Positions 1 through 8,455 of a stretch of 14,094 nucleotides of DNA are shown here, one piece after another (positions within the stretch are counted from its first letter, which is position 1; every line of letters starts with the position of its first letter). Both the position numbers and the translations under genes were made by a program. Source of the DNA: Ga0077536 sp943370145 (GTDB lineage: Bacteria > Pseudomonadota > Gammaproteobacteria > Ga0077536); NCBI GenBank assembly GCA_943370145.1, contig CALRPY020000085.1:1-14094 (forward strand). The letters are read 5' to 3'. The notes under the pieces are model-generated. The model made no database searches. It saw only the letters and a program-made list of their open reading frames with translations, and was not told the origin of the DNA.

Positions 1-170
1 TGATGCTCGGTGAAACCGGCGCCGTAGTAGCCGGTCTCGTCCATGTACTGCACCTGCTCGGTCAGGTTCCTGAGCATCTGCTGGTACAGGTCCGTGCGCT
101 TGCCGGCCATGCCCTTGAGAATCTCTTCCTTCGTGCCGACCGACGGCAGATAAAAAGCACCTACTTGCAT
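1..170 (-). CDS. LLM class (luciferase-like) flavin-dependent monooxygenase, partial (C-terminus outside window)
   Basis: Only the first 56 codons are present; the gene runs off the left edge. The start MQVGAFYLPSVGTKEEI and the later stretch DETGYYGAGFTEHH are typical of the N-terminal beta/alpha unit of bacterial luciferase-like monooxygenases, where the F-x-E-H-H segment lines the flavin pocket. Such enzymes use reduced FMN (or F420 in some branches) and oxygen to oxidise aldehydes, alkanes, terpenoids and similar substrates in the cytoplasm. The ATG at 168-170 is preceded by a good Shine-Dalgarno (GGAGG, 8 nt spacing). A sigma-54 promoter lies about 90 bp upstream and the divergent neighbour is a sigma-54 activator, so expression is probably inducible by an effector of that activator. 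The substrate is unknown and assignment beyond family is not possible from this fragment. Confidence 0.8.
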   Translation of the reverse strand, partial: MQVGAFYLPSVGTKEEILKGMAGKRTDLYQQMLRNLTEQVQYMDETGYYGAGFTEH

Positions 171-258
171 TAGCTTTGCCTCCAGATTTTCTTGTCAGAC
201 GCGCGTCGGCCGCGGGCGCGGCTCGTCACGTCGCTTTTCGGGACGTCGGAGCATCAGG

Positions 259-273
259 GCAAGACTGGTGCCA
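259..273 (-). promoter_or_regulatory. Sigma-54 (-24/-12) promoter of the flavin monooxygenase gene
   Basis: Read on the minus strand the sequence is TGGCAC-CAGTC-TTGC. The GG and GC dinucleotides are exactly 10 nt apart, matching the sigma-54 consensus TGGCAC-N5-TTGC at every fixed base. The predicted transcription start is near position 247-249, giving a leader of about 78 nt before the ATG at 170. The divergent gene encodes a GAFTGA-type sigma-54 activator and two inverted repeats sit at enhancer distance upstream. Confidence 0.85.
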
Positions 274-314
274 ACCCAGTCCGTCCGACGTTTCGGGGCA
301 CCGTGCGCCGGGAT

Positions 315-333
315 TTGTCGCAATTTGCGACAA
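315..333. promoter_or_regulatory. Upstream activator site 1 (perfect inverted repeat)
   Basis: TTGTCGCAATTTGCGACAA is a perfect palindrome around a single central base (9-bp arms). It is centred about 76 bp upstream of the predicted start of the sigma-54 promoter at 259-273, the usual distance for an enhancer bound by a Fis-type HTH activator. It is the better of two copies of the same motif and is probably bound by the product of the gene at 394. Confidence 0.75.
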
Positions 334-361
334 CCCTGCTGTCCCAGCACGGTACATCTTG

Positions 362-378
362 TGTCGCAGCATGCGTCA
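362..378. promoter_or_regulatory. Upstream activator site 2 (imperfect copy of site 1)
   Basis: TGTCGCA-GCA-TGCGTCA repeats the core of site 1 (TGTCGCA-N3-TGCGACA) with one mismatch in the right half-site. Its centre is 46 bp from that of site 1 and about 122 bp upstream of the predicted monooxygenase start. It lies only 15 bp before the regulator's start codon, so binding here could also repress the regulator's own transcription or translation initiation (inference). Confidence 0.65.
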
Positions 379-393
379 GCCGAAGATCGCGGC

Positions 394-2376
<1,983 letters not shown>

Positions 2377-2378
2377 GG

Positions 2379-2393
2379 CGCGGGGCGCCCGCG
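2379..2393 (+). terminator. Possible weak terminator hairpin after the activator gene
   Basis: CGCGGG-GCG-CCCGCG forms a 6-bp GC-only stem with a 3-nt loop, starting two bases after the TGA stop. No T tract follows, so it does not meet the intrinsic terminator pattern fully. Confidence 0.25.
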
Positions 2394-2427
2394 GATACGC
2401 ATCTCATCCGCCGCCATCGGCGTACCT

Positions 2428-2504
2428 CTCCCGCCCCGGGCTGTCTCTCGGTCCCATTTGGACGCGGGTACCGGGGTGCAGACCTTGATGGGCTACCGAG
2501 CAAC
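2428..2504 (+). repeat. Imperfect direct repeat, copy A
   Basis: Begins CTCCCGCCCCGGGCTGTCTC and ends TGATGGGCTACCGAGCAAC. It aligns with 2619-2692 along its whole length, with a few substitutions and one 3-bp gap, and flanks the 37-bp palindrome on its left. Confidence 0.6.
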
Positions 2505-2550
2505 TGTGTCCCGCGCTGCGTTCAGACGGCCTCTGCAGGGTCCAGAGCCG

Positions 2551-2587
2551 AGAAAAGGTGTCAGATTTCAAATCTGACACCTTTTCT
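2551..2587. repeat. Perfect 37-bp palindrome (REP/MITE-like)
   Basis: Two 18-bp arms, AGAAAAGGTGTCAGATTT and its exact reverse complement, are separated by a single C. The AT-rich composition contrasts with the surrounding GC-rich DNA. The core GGTGTCAGATTT/AAATCTGACACC resembles dispersed intergenic palindromes I recall from proteobacterial genomes (from memory, unverified). It could also act as a bidirectional hairpin between the convergent genes on either side, although a hairpin with a one-base loop would have to open a few central pairs. Confidence 0.75.
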
Positions 2588-2618
2588 TTCTGAGGCACGC
2601 GGGCGCGGGTCTTCGCCG

Positions 2619-2692
2619 CTCCCGTCGCGGGCTGTCTCGTGGCCACATCTGAGCGCAGGTACCGCGGGCCGTGATGATGGGCCACCAAGAAC
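2619..2692 (+). repeat. Imperfect direct repeat, copy B
   Basis: Begins CTCCCGTCGCGGGCTGTCTC and ends TGATGGGCCACCAAGAAC, matching copy A at 2428-2504 with an offset of 191 bp at the left end. Its right end runs into the first 9-bp unit of the array starting at 2681, so the repeat and the array may belong to one composite element. Confidence 0.6.
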
Positions 2693-2997
2693 ACCGAGAA
2701 CACCCAGAACACCGAGAACACAGAGGGGAGAATCAAGGAGATTTCATTGGAAGCGTCGTGCGGACTCTGCCGCCGCGGCGAGCGCCGATTTCGACTCGTC
2801 CTTCTTCTCCGTGCGCTCCGTGTCCTCCGTGGTGAAACCAGGCGTTTGCGCGACACAGTAGCCGGATTTTTACCACGGAGAGCACGGAGCGCACGGAGAA
2901 AATACTGGATTGAGGGATGCGACTGCGCAGCGATAATGCCCCGCAGGCGGCACCGGTCCACACTTTCTCCCTCGGTGTTCTCGGTGTTCTCGGTGGC
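2681..2997. repeat. Four 9-bp tandem arrays in nested inverted arrangement
   Basis: Four arrays of a 9-bp unit NNCAC(C/G)GAG are present. Array 1 (2681-2725) has five forward units (GCCACCAAG, AACACCGAG, AACACCCAG, AACACCGAG, AACACAGAG). Array 2 (2807-2833) has three reverse units. Array 3 (2872-2898) has three forward units. Array 4 (2971-2997) has three reverse units. Arrays 1 and 4 share the CACCGAG type and can pair with each other; arrays 2 and 3 share the CACGGAG type and pair inside them. The result is an inverted repeat inside an inverted repeat over about 320 bp. No transposase or coding gene lies within it. Confidence 0.7.
2805..2900. repeat. Inner 33-bp inverted repeat
   Basis: The arms 2805-2837 and 2868-2900 are reverse complements over 33 bp with three mismatches, separated by a 30-bp spacer. 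Each arm is built from three of the 9-bp units (CTCCGTGCG CTCCGTGTC on the left; AGCACGGAG CGCACGGAG on the right). A transcript through this segment could fold into a long stem-loop. Confidence 0.7.
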
Positions 2998-3062
2998 TAA
3001 CGCACGCGTCCGAGGGTTGCGAACGCCACTTCGCGCCGTGGTGAAAGCTTCTCGCGCCGTCC

Positions 3063-4001
3063 TTACGTCACTGCCCGCACCGGCGAAGCGCGCTGCGGTG
3101 CGCTCGGACGCGGGGGCGGCATCACCCGATTGCGGCCGCCGCGTTTCGCTTCGTACATCGCGCGATCGGCGGCTTCGATCAGGGCCTCGGCAGTGCTGTG
3201 TGCGCCTGTCGTTGTGGCCGATACGCCGATGCTGACCGTCACCTTGAGGAGTTCCCGGTCGACGCGCACGGGCACCTGTTCAATCGCGAGACGGATGCGC
3301 TCCGCGGTGTTGACTGCGCTGTCCAGCCGGGTTTCGGGCAGCACCACGATGAATTCCTCCCCGCCGTACCGGCCCACCCGGTCGACTTCGCGCAGCGCGC
3401 TGCGAATGATGCCCGCCACCCGGCGCAGCACGTGGTCTCCCGCCAGGTGGCCGAGACTGTCGTTGATCGATTTGAAGCGGTCGACGTCGACCATGAGCAC
3501 CGCGAACATCGAGCCGTAGCGCTGGAATTCGGCGCAGCGGCGGCCGAGTTCGGCGGTGATGCCGGCGCGGTTCATGATTTCGGTCAGCGGGTCGGATTCC
3601 GCGAGCGCGCGCAGGGCCTCTTCGAGTTCCTGCTGCGCGTTCAGGTAGTGCCAGGCCATGCAGGCGATTGCCCAGATGACGAATACCGCGAGGCCGCGGT
3701 TGACGACACCGGCGACGCTCTGGTCGAGCACCGGGTTGAGGGCCCAGCCCAGGGCGATGAGGACAGTGCTGCTGCATGCGAAGCCGAGCACCAGGCTGCG
3801 GGCCCCCGCCAGCAGGCCGAACAGCACGACCGTGGCGTAGAGCACGCCGAGGGTCATCTGCGGCGCCAGGCTGACGTCCAGCAGAAAATACACGGCGCTG
3901 CTCGTGATGCCGAGCACCAGGGCGCAGGCCTTTGCACCGTTCAAGGCAGATTTCCTGAGCATCCATTCCCCGCCCGCGATCCAGCGGGCCGCCCGTGACA
4001 T
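3063..4001 (-). CDS. Membrane-anchored diguanylate cyclase (GGDEF domain)
   Basis: 312 residues. The N-terminal part (about 23-120) has four hydrophobic segments that look like membrane helices, followed by a short helical linker (NAQQELEEALRALAE) and a GGDEF domain from about residue 135. The domain shows DPLTEIMNRAG, the metal-binding VDVDRFKSINDSLGHLAGD, the active-site GGEEF (213-217), and VSIGVS and ADRAMYEAKRGGRN at the end. An inhibitory I-site RxxD (R204-E-V-D207) sits five residues before GGEEF, so product feedback by c-di-GMP is expected. It makes c-di-GMP from GTP at the inner membrane. The ATG used has AAAGGA directly adjacent, which is unusually close; the ATG at 3962 (residue 14, MLRKSALN), with a GGGGA motif, is a realistic alternative start. 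It is divergent from the macrodomain gene. The signal sensed by the membrane part is unknown. Confidence 0.93.
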   Translation of the reverse strand: MSRAARWIAGGEWMLRKSALNGAKACALVLGITSSAVYFLLDVSLAPQMTLGVLYATVVLFGLLAGARSLVLGFACSSTVLIALGWALNPVLDQSVAGVVNRGLAVFVIWAIACMAWHYLNAQQELEEALRALAESDPLTEIMNRAGITAELGRRCAEFQRYGSMFAVLMVDVDRFKSINDSLGHLAGDHVLRRVAGIIRSALREVDRVGRYGGEEFIVVLPETRLDSAVNTAERIRLAIEQVPVRVDRELLKVTVSIGVSATTTGAHSTAEALIEAADRAMYEAKRGGRNRVMPPPRPSAPQRASPVRAVT

Positions 4002-4033
4002 TCCTTTGTCGAGTGAACCCCATCGCGCACCGC

Positions 4034-4063
4034 TTGTCCTGTCGGACGCCGCGCGGCTGTTAT
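4034..4063 (+). promoter_or_regulatory. Possible sigma-70 promoter for the macrodomain gene
   Basis: TTGTCC and TGTTAT are separated by 18 bp, each matching four of six bases of the -35 and -10 consensus. They lie about 80 bp upstream of the ATG at 4144 in the divergent space between the diguanylate cyclase and macrodomain genes. This is a weak pattern-based call. Confidence 0.25.
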
Positions 4064-4143
4064 CGTCCTGAGACAGCCTTCACACAAAGCCGGCCAGCAC
4101 GCCGGGTAGCCTTCGTCCGCTTCGGTGCGCGAGGAGGCATGCC

Positions 4144-4731
4144 ATGCTGACACTGTCTGGACCGGGGCGGAACACCCGCGCATACGGCTGCCGGGCGGCA
4201 CGGGAGACGGGAACGGTGAGCACCAGATTGCGCGCGCTCCTCGCGGACATCACCACGCTCGCGCTCGATGCGATCGTCAATGCCGCGAACGAATGGCTGG
4301 GCGACGGGGCCGGGGTGAACGGCGCAATCCACCGTCGCGCGGGACCCGGGCTGGCGGCGGCCTGCGCCCGACTGGGTGGCTGTGCCACCGGCGAGGCAGT
4401 GATGACGGCGGGCTTCGCACTCGACGCCCGCTACATCATCCACACGGTTGGGCCGGTCTGGCAGGGCGGCACGGCCGGCGAGGACGAACTCCTCGCGTCC
4501 TGTTACCGGCGCTCGCTGGCGCTGGCGAATGAAGCCGGTCTCGCCAGCATCGCCTTTGCCGCGATCAGCACCGGCATTTTCGGTTTTCCTCCCGCGCGGG
4601 CCGCGCCGCTCGCGGTGCGCACGGTGACGCACGCGGTGGCCGCCGGTGTAAGCCTCGAAGAGGTGATTTTCTGCTGCTATTCGGCGGCGGATCTTGCGCT
4701 GTACGAGGCCGCCATCGCCGCCCGCCTCTGA
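4144..4731 (+). CDS. Macrodomain protein (YmdB/MacroD-like ADP-ribose binding or O-acetyl-ADP-ribose deacetylase)
   Basis: 195 residues from this start. The macrodomain core is clear: ADITTLALDAIVNAAN (N46-A-A-N49), a glycine-rich loop LGDGAGVNGAIHRRAGP, RYIIHTVGPVW and AAISTGIFGFPP. Known family members bind ADP-ribose and hydrolyse O-acetyl-ADP-ribose or remove ADP-ribose from proteins. In E. coli YmdB the catalytic pair is N25 and D35; the residue aligned with D35 is asparagine here (N59), which may weaken or change catalysis. Start choice: the ATG at 4144 follows AGGAGG at ideal 6-nt spacing, but residues 1-24 do not resemble the family. A GTG at 4216 with a GGGAG 9 nt upstream would give a more typical 171-residue protein (MSTRLRALLADITT). 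A four-codon frame, ATG CCA TGC TGA, overlaps the first start. The gene stands alone on its strand. Confidence 0.88.
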   Translation: MLTLSGPGRNTRAYGCRAARETGTVSTRLRALLADITTLALDAIVNAANEWLGDGAGVNGAIHRRAGPGLAAACARLGGCATGEAVMTAGFALDARYIIHTVGPVWQGGTAGEDELLASCYRRSLALANEAGLASIAFAAISTGIFGFPPARAAPLAVRTVTHAVAAGVSLEEVIFCCYSAADLALYEAAIAARL

Positions 4732-4764
4732 ACCGGGGTGCTTTCCACCCCGGTTCAGAGGCGG
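4722..4764. terminator. Strong bidirectional hairpin between convergent genes
   Basis: A perfect 19-bp stem (4722-4740 with 4746-4764) closes a 5-nt loop CTTTC. The left arm overlaps the stop codon of the macrodomain gene and the right arm ends 10 bp before the stop of the minus-strand ligase. There is no T tract on either side, but the position and strength fit a shared terminator or mRNA 3'-end stabiliser for two convergent genes. Confidence 0.7.
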
Positions 4765-4773
4765 CGCGAACGC

Positions 4774-6423
4774 CTACTTGCGCAGTTCGCGGCGCATGAT
4801 CTTGCCGCTCGCCGTTTTCGGCAGTTCGTCGAGAATCTCGACCTCGTGGGGCCGCTTGTAGGCTGCCATCAGTCCCTTGCAGAACTCGACGATCTCCTGG
4901 CCGGTCGCCTGCATGCCTGGGCGCAGGCTGACGTAGGCCTTCACGGATTCCCCGCGATAGGCGTCGACGACGCCGACCACGGCACACTCGCGCACCGCCG
5001 GATGCGTGTACAGCACGTCCTCGACCTCGCGCGGCCACACCTTGTAGCCGGAGGCGATGATGAGGTCCTTCTTGCGGTCGACGATGTAGAACCAGCCGTC
5101 CGCGTCCATGAAGCCGACGTCACCGGTGTGCACCCCGCGAGCCTCGAAGGCCTGCGCGCTTTCCTCGGGCTTGTCCCAGTAGCCGGGCACGACCATCGGG
5201 CCACCCGACACCAGTTCCCCGACCTCACCGACCGGCAGTTCATTGCCCTCGTCGTCGACGATGCGCACGACCGCGCCGCAGACCGGCACGCCGACCGCGA
5301 GCGCCCCGGTGTTCGGATCGACCGGTGCGTTGCCGCCCAGCGGCACGGCGTGGGTCGGGCTCGTGGTTTCGGTCATGCCGTAGATGTTGTGGATGTACGC
5401 GCCGAACTGCTTCTGGAAGGCTTCGACCTGCGCCGGTGACACCGGCGCACCGCCGCTGTAGACCTTTTTCAGGGTGGAGAAGTCGCGCTTGCGGGCTTCC
5501 TCGGTGTTCATCAGCGCGATGAACACGGTGATCGACGCGACGACGAAGGTCACACCATGCTTCTCGACCAGCTCGGCGGTCGTTGCGGCGTCGAAGCGGT
5601 AGTAGAGCACCAGCGGGCAGGGCAGCAGCATCGCCGTGGTCACGCAGGCGATGAGGCCTGTGATGTGGAAAAGGGGCGCGACCCCGAGGATGACGTCGTT
5701 CGAGTCGAGCTTCATCCACTCGCGGTACACCTGCGAGTTGTAGACGATGTTCCGGTGCAGGTTCATCGCGCCCTTCGGCGGCCCGGTGGTGCCGGAGGTG
5801 TAGGTCAGCAGCGCGACGTCGTCGCCGGCAATGGCCTGGGGAGCCGGCCGCTGGCCGTCGAAGCTCGCAATCAGCTGCATCAGGTCATCGGTGCCCTCGC
5901 AGGCGATGCGGCGGTGGCCGGCGAGGAGCGCGGGCAGCGAGTTCCCGAGGAATTCGAGTTCGGACGTCGTCAGCACGAATTCGACCCTGGACTCCGGCAC
6001 CACCTCGCGCGCGACCTCGTTGTACAGGGACTCCAGCGTGATCAGCGCGCGGGCGCCGGAGTCGTTCAGGATGAGCTTCACTTCCTTGTGCCGCAGCATC
6101 GGGTTGACCGACACCATGATGGCGCCGAGCTTCCACGCCGCGAGCATCGCGAGCACGAACTGCGGCACGTTCTGCAGGTAGACGGCAATGCGATCCCCGC
6201 GGCCGATGCCGCGGGCGCCGAGGGCGACCGCAAGCGCGTCGCTCATGCGGTCGATCGCGCCGACCTCGAGTCCCGCGTCGAAGTAATGGATCAGCGTGCG
6301 GGTCGGGTCGCGGTCGGCCGCGTGCCGGAACATCGCCAGCGCGTTGGGGAATTCGGGGGTGATGTCGGACGGGACGCCCGGGCTGTATTGCTTGAGCCAG
6401 GGCCTTTGTTCGTAAACGCTCAT
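4774..6423 (-). CDS. AMP-forming acyl-CoA synthetase (fatty/aromatic acid-CoA ligase type)
   Basis: 549 residues, the normal length for class I adenylate-forming acid-CoA ligases. It shows the P-loop YTSGTTGPPKG (208-218), the APLFHITG segment (249-256), the adenine-site motif YGMTETT (348-354), the hinge region HTGDVGFMDADGWFYIVDR (432-450) and the catalytic lysine in PKTASGKIMRREL (K541). It activates a carboxylic acid with ATP to an acyl-AMP and then the CoA thioester in the cytoplasm. The chosen ATG (MSVYEQRPWLKQY) has AGAGGA upstream; the frame is open further upstream but that part has no family similarity. The DUF3047-like gene ends 65 bp upstream on the same strand, so the two may be cotranscribed. 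Substrate class (long-chain, cyclic or aromatic acid) is not resolvable; the divergent catabolic operon suggests it starts that pathway. Confidence 0.93.
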   Translation of the reverse strand: MSVYEQRPWLKQYSPGVPSDITPEFPNALAMFRHAADRDPTRTLIHYFDAGLEVGAIDRMSDALAVALGARGIGRGDRIAVYLQNVPQFVLAMLAAWKLGAIMVSVNPMLRHKEVKLILNDSGARALITLESLYNEVAREVVPESRVEFVLTTSELEFLGNSLPALLAGHRRIACEGTDDLMQLIASFDGQRPAPQAIAGDDVALLTYTSGTTGPPKGAMNLHRNIVYNSQVYREWMKLDSNDVILGVAPLFHITGLIACVTTAMLLPCPLVLYYRFDAATTAELVEKHGVTFVVASITVFIALMNTEEARKRDFSTLKKVYSGGAPVSPAQVEAFQKQFGAYIHNIYGMTETTSPTHAVPLGGNAPVDPNTGALAVGVPVCGAVVRIVDDEGNELPVGEVGELVSGGPMVVPGYWDKPEESAQAFEARGVHTGDVGFMDADGWFYIVDRKKDLIIASGYKVWPREVEDVLYTHPAVRECAVVGVVDAYRGESVKAYVSLRPGMQATGQEIVEFCKGLMAAYKRPHEVEILDELPKTASGKIMRRELRK

Positions 6424-6488
6424 GATTTCCTCTGCGATGCGAAAGCGCGCCCGAAACGATACACCGAACGCCCGTCCCCGGCATCCCG

Positions 6489-7601
6489 TCAGAGGACCTG
6501 CGCGGATTGCGGGCCGTTGCAGAGCCGGATGTCGCTGAATTCGGCGCGCAGCGACCCGTGCTGGAAGCTCGCGACCGCGATCAGCCAGACGCGCACGATG
6601 CGCCCCGGCGGCGTTCCCATCGAACGCTCCACGTCCGCCCGGACTGCGCGCTCCTCGCGCTGCCACTGGCCGAGGCCGGCGCTGCCGCTGCGCACGACCA
6701 GGTGGGTTTCGCGGTGGGACCAGGCCTTCACCGGACACGCGAAGTGGTGGCCCGGTGGCAGGCTCGTGCTCCAGAACCAGGTCAGGTCGCGCCCGTTGTC
6801 GAACTCGGTCGCAATCGAGATGTAGTCATGGGCGCGCACGCTGTCCTCGCGCACCCGGCTCGGGTGCGCTTCGAGCCGCCATGCCCAGGACAGGCGCGTT
6901 TCAGGCGTCAGTGGGAACTCGAATTCGCGGCACAGGATCCCCTGGTCATCGGCGCCGTCGATCCGGATCGACGGGGCGCCACCGGGCGTGTGTCCCGGCG
7001 TGAACAGGTGCGTTTCGCCGGTTTCCAGCAGATGCCGCCAGCCGGCCACGCCCGGTGGTTGGCGCGCTAGATGCGCCGCCTCGGCCGCGAGCAGAGGACT
7101 GTGCAGCTCAGCGTCCAGCGCCGCGAGGCCGGTCGAAGCCGCGTCGCGCCAGGCGATGACGACGGCGTCGAGGCCGCCCTCGAGGCGGGCATAGAGTTCG
7201 GGTCCGGTGGCGAGCGTGCCGTGCGCGTCGCGCCACACGCCCATGTAGAGGCCGAGTTCGATGTCGCCATCAACGTCGGCGACGAAGGTGTCGGTGTCCT
7301 CACGCAGGTTGCGAATCGTGCCGCCCGGCGCCACGCGCACCCAGAGATGGAAGCGGGGGCCGCCGTGGAGTTCGGGCAGTCCGGGCGCCCACTGCACGAC
7401 ACCGCGCGCGAACACGCTGTAGGACTGGCCCCTGCGCACCTGGATGCCGGTGGGTTGCCAGGGTGGCTGCCGCGCCGGGAGCGTGAGCTGCGCGCAGGCC
7501 GTGAACGGTCGCGACGCGTGTGCCGCGAGCGGCGCCAATTTGGCGGCGAGCCGCGTCAGTTCGGTATCGGGCGCATGCATGGCCGAGGTCGATTCCCGCA
7601 T
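6489..7601 (-). CDS. DUF3047-like protein with N-terminal beta-sandwich-like domain
   Basis: 370 residues without an obvious signal peptide or membrane helix. The C-terminal half (about 205-360) resembles DUF3047: a W-rich core RLSWAWRLEAHP, DYISIATEFDNG, WFWSTSLPPG, then HLVVRSGSAGLGQWQREERAVRADVE and a final RAEFSDIRL strand. The N-terminal half (about 45-150, PWQPTGIQVRRGQSYSVFARG, then HLWVRVAPGG, DIELGLYMG) has the strand pattern of carbohydrate-binding beta-sandwich proteins such as LecA-like domains; this is tentative. No catalytic residues are recognised and no function can be assigned. The start is uncertain: neither ATG 7601 nor ATG 7580 (residue 8) has a Shine-Dalgarno, and the possible promoter just upstream would favour 7580. 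It is divergent from the GST-like gene and followed by the ligase. Confidence 0.8.
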   Translation of the reverse strand: MRESTSAMHAPDTELTRLAAKLAPLAAHASRPFTACAQLTLPARQPPWQPTGIQVRRGQSYSVFARGVVQWAPGLPELHGGPRFHLWVRVAPGGTIRNLREDTDTFVADVDGDIELGLYMGVWRDAHGTLATGPELYARLEGGLDAVVIAWRDAASTGLAALDAELHSPLLAAEAAHLARQPPGVAGWRHLLETGETHLFTPGHTPGGAPSIRIDGADDQGILCREFEFPLTPETRLSWAWRLEAHPSRVREDSVRAHDYISIATEFDNGRDLTWFWSTSLPPGHHFACPVKAWSHRETHLVVRSGSAGLGQWQREERAVRADVERSMGTPPGRIVRVWLIAVASFQHGSLRAEFSDIRLCNGPQSAQVL

Positions 7602-7613
7602 TGTGTTCGGCGT

Positions 7614-7641
7614 AGGATACGGGCTCGCCGACCTTTGACAA
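7614..7641 (-). promoter_or_regulatory. Possible sigma-70 promoter for the DUF3047-ligase unit
   Basis: On the minus strand TTGTCA and TATCCT are separated by 16 bp. The predicted start is near 7606, which would give almost no leader for an ATG at 7601 but 26 nt for the ATG at 7580. On the plus strand the same bases read TTTGACAA, so a -35-like element may be shared with the divergent operon, but I find no matching -10 there. Confidence 0.3.
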
Positions 7642-7687
7642 CGCTGCGTGCGCGAAGCGCAAACGGCTCATCCGAACGGGGGATTCG

Positions 7688-8455
7688 ATGCTGGACTATC
7701 AGCCGCTCCACGACATCATCAAGCGACCCGGCCTGCGCCTCGTCCTCGTGCAGGGCTTTCCGAGCCCCTGGGGCCAGGCGGCGAAGACCCTCTTCGAAGT
7801 CAAGGGGCTCGACTATGCGGTCGCGGCGCTGGAGGCGGGCGGCCCCAACGAGGAACTCGTCGCCTGGGCCGGCGAGAACAGCGGTCCCATCGTCGCCTGG
7901 AACGACGAGCCGCCCGTCAACCGCTGGTATGACATCCTGATGCTCGCCGAGCGTCTCGCGCCGGTGCCGGCACTGGTGCCCGCGGACCCGCTCGAGCGGG
8001 CGCTGATGATGGGCCTGGCGAACGAACTGTGCGGCGAACTGGGGCTCGGCTGGAACCGGCGCCTGCAGATATTCGCCCCCATGATCGACAGCGGACAGGC
8101 GCCCGAGGGCGTCGCCCGCATGGGCGCGAAATACCGCTACAACGCCGCCGACGCGCAGGCCGCGAGCGAGCGCTGCGCGCGCCAGATCGAGGCGCTCGCC
8201 GCGCAGCTGAAGGCGCAGAACGCGCGCGGCCGGCCGTTCTTCATCGGCGAGCAGTTGAGCGCGCTCGACATCTACTGGGTCGCGTTCATGTACCTGCTCG
8301 ACCTGCCGCCGGCGCCGCAGTGCCCGGTGGCCGACGCGATACGGCCGATGTTCGATCTCCACGATGCGCGCATTCGCGACGCAATCGATCCGGTGCTTTT
8401 CGCGCATCGCGACCGGGTGTCGAGGGCCTACTTCCGCAACCCGATCGAGCTTTGA
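7688..8455 (+). CDS. GST-like protein, first of two tandem paralogues
   Basis: 255 residues with a thioredoxin-fold N-terminal part (LVLVQGFPSPWGQAAKTLFEVKGLDY) and an all-helical C-terminal part ending in FFIGEQLSALDIYWVAFMYLL, the usual layout of cytosolic glutathione S-transferases. Ser26 in SPWG sits where GSTs carry the thiol-activating residue. The segment that normally reads E-S-x-A-I-L and holds the glutathione gamma-glutamyl group is instead EPPVNRWYDIL, so glutathione use is not assured. A GGGGGA Shine-Dalgarno precedes the ATG. It is the first gene of a probable five-gene operon with a paralogue, a flavin oxidoreductase, a crotonase and a Nudix hydrolase. A role in conjugating, isomerising or de-conjugating a pathway intermediate is an inference from context. 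Confidence 0.85.
   Translation: MLDYQPLHDIIKRPGLRLVLVQGFPSPWGQAAKTLFEVKGLDYAVAALEAGGPNEELVAWAGENSGPIVAWNDEPPVNRWYDILMLAERLAPVPALVPADPLERALMMGLANELCGELGLGWNRRLQIFAPMIDSGQAPEGVARMGAKYRYNAADAQAASERCARQIEALAAQLKAQNARGRPFFIGEQLSALDIYWVAFMYLLDLPPAPQCPVADAIRPMFDLHDARIRDAIDPVLFAHRDRVSRAYFRNPIEL

Larger units (their letters stand above)
2377..3062. other. Gene-free repeat-rich intergenic region
   Basis: This 686-bp stretch lies between the 3' ends of the sigma-54 activator (plus) and the diguanylate cyclase (minus). The open frames here are translations of short repeats (runs such as VFSVFSVF or RALRVLRG) and do not look like proteins. It holds two direct repeats, a perfect palindrome and four 9-bp arrays, listed separately. 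Being between convergent genes, it is a tolerant place for repeat insertion. Confidence 0.75.

Noticed and set aside
268..393. Upstream GTG start extending the sigma-54 activator by 42 residues
   Set aside because: The extension overlaps the -24 promoter element and both operators and has no family-like sequence; ATG 394 gives a normal-length protein.
2681..2997. CRISPR-like array
   Set aside because: Units are 9 bp and contiguous, with no unique spacers and with alternating orientation; no cas gene is present.
2404..3235. Short open frames on both strands of the repeat region
   Set aside because: Their translations are repeat text (VFSVF, RALRVLRG) without Shine-Dalgarno sites or family features.
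7635..7640. TTGACA as the -35 of a plus-strand promoter for the GST operon
   Set aside because: No acceptable -10 hexamer occurs 16-18 bp downstream, so no promoter was called on this strand.
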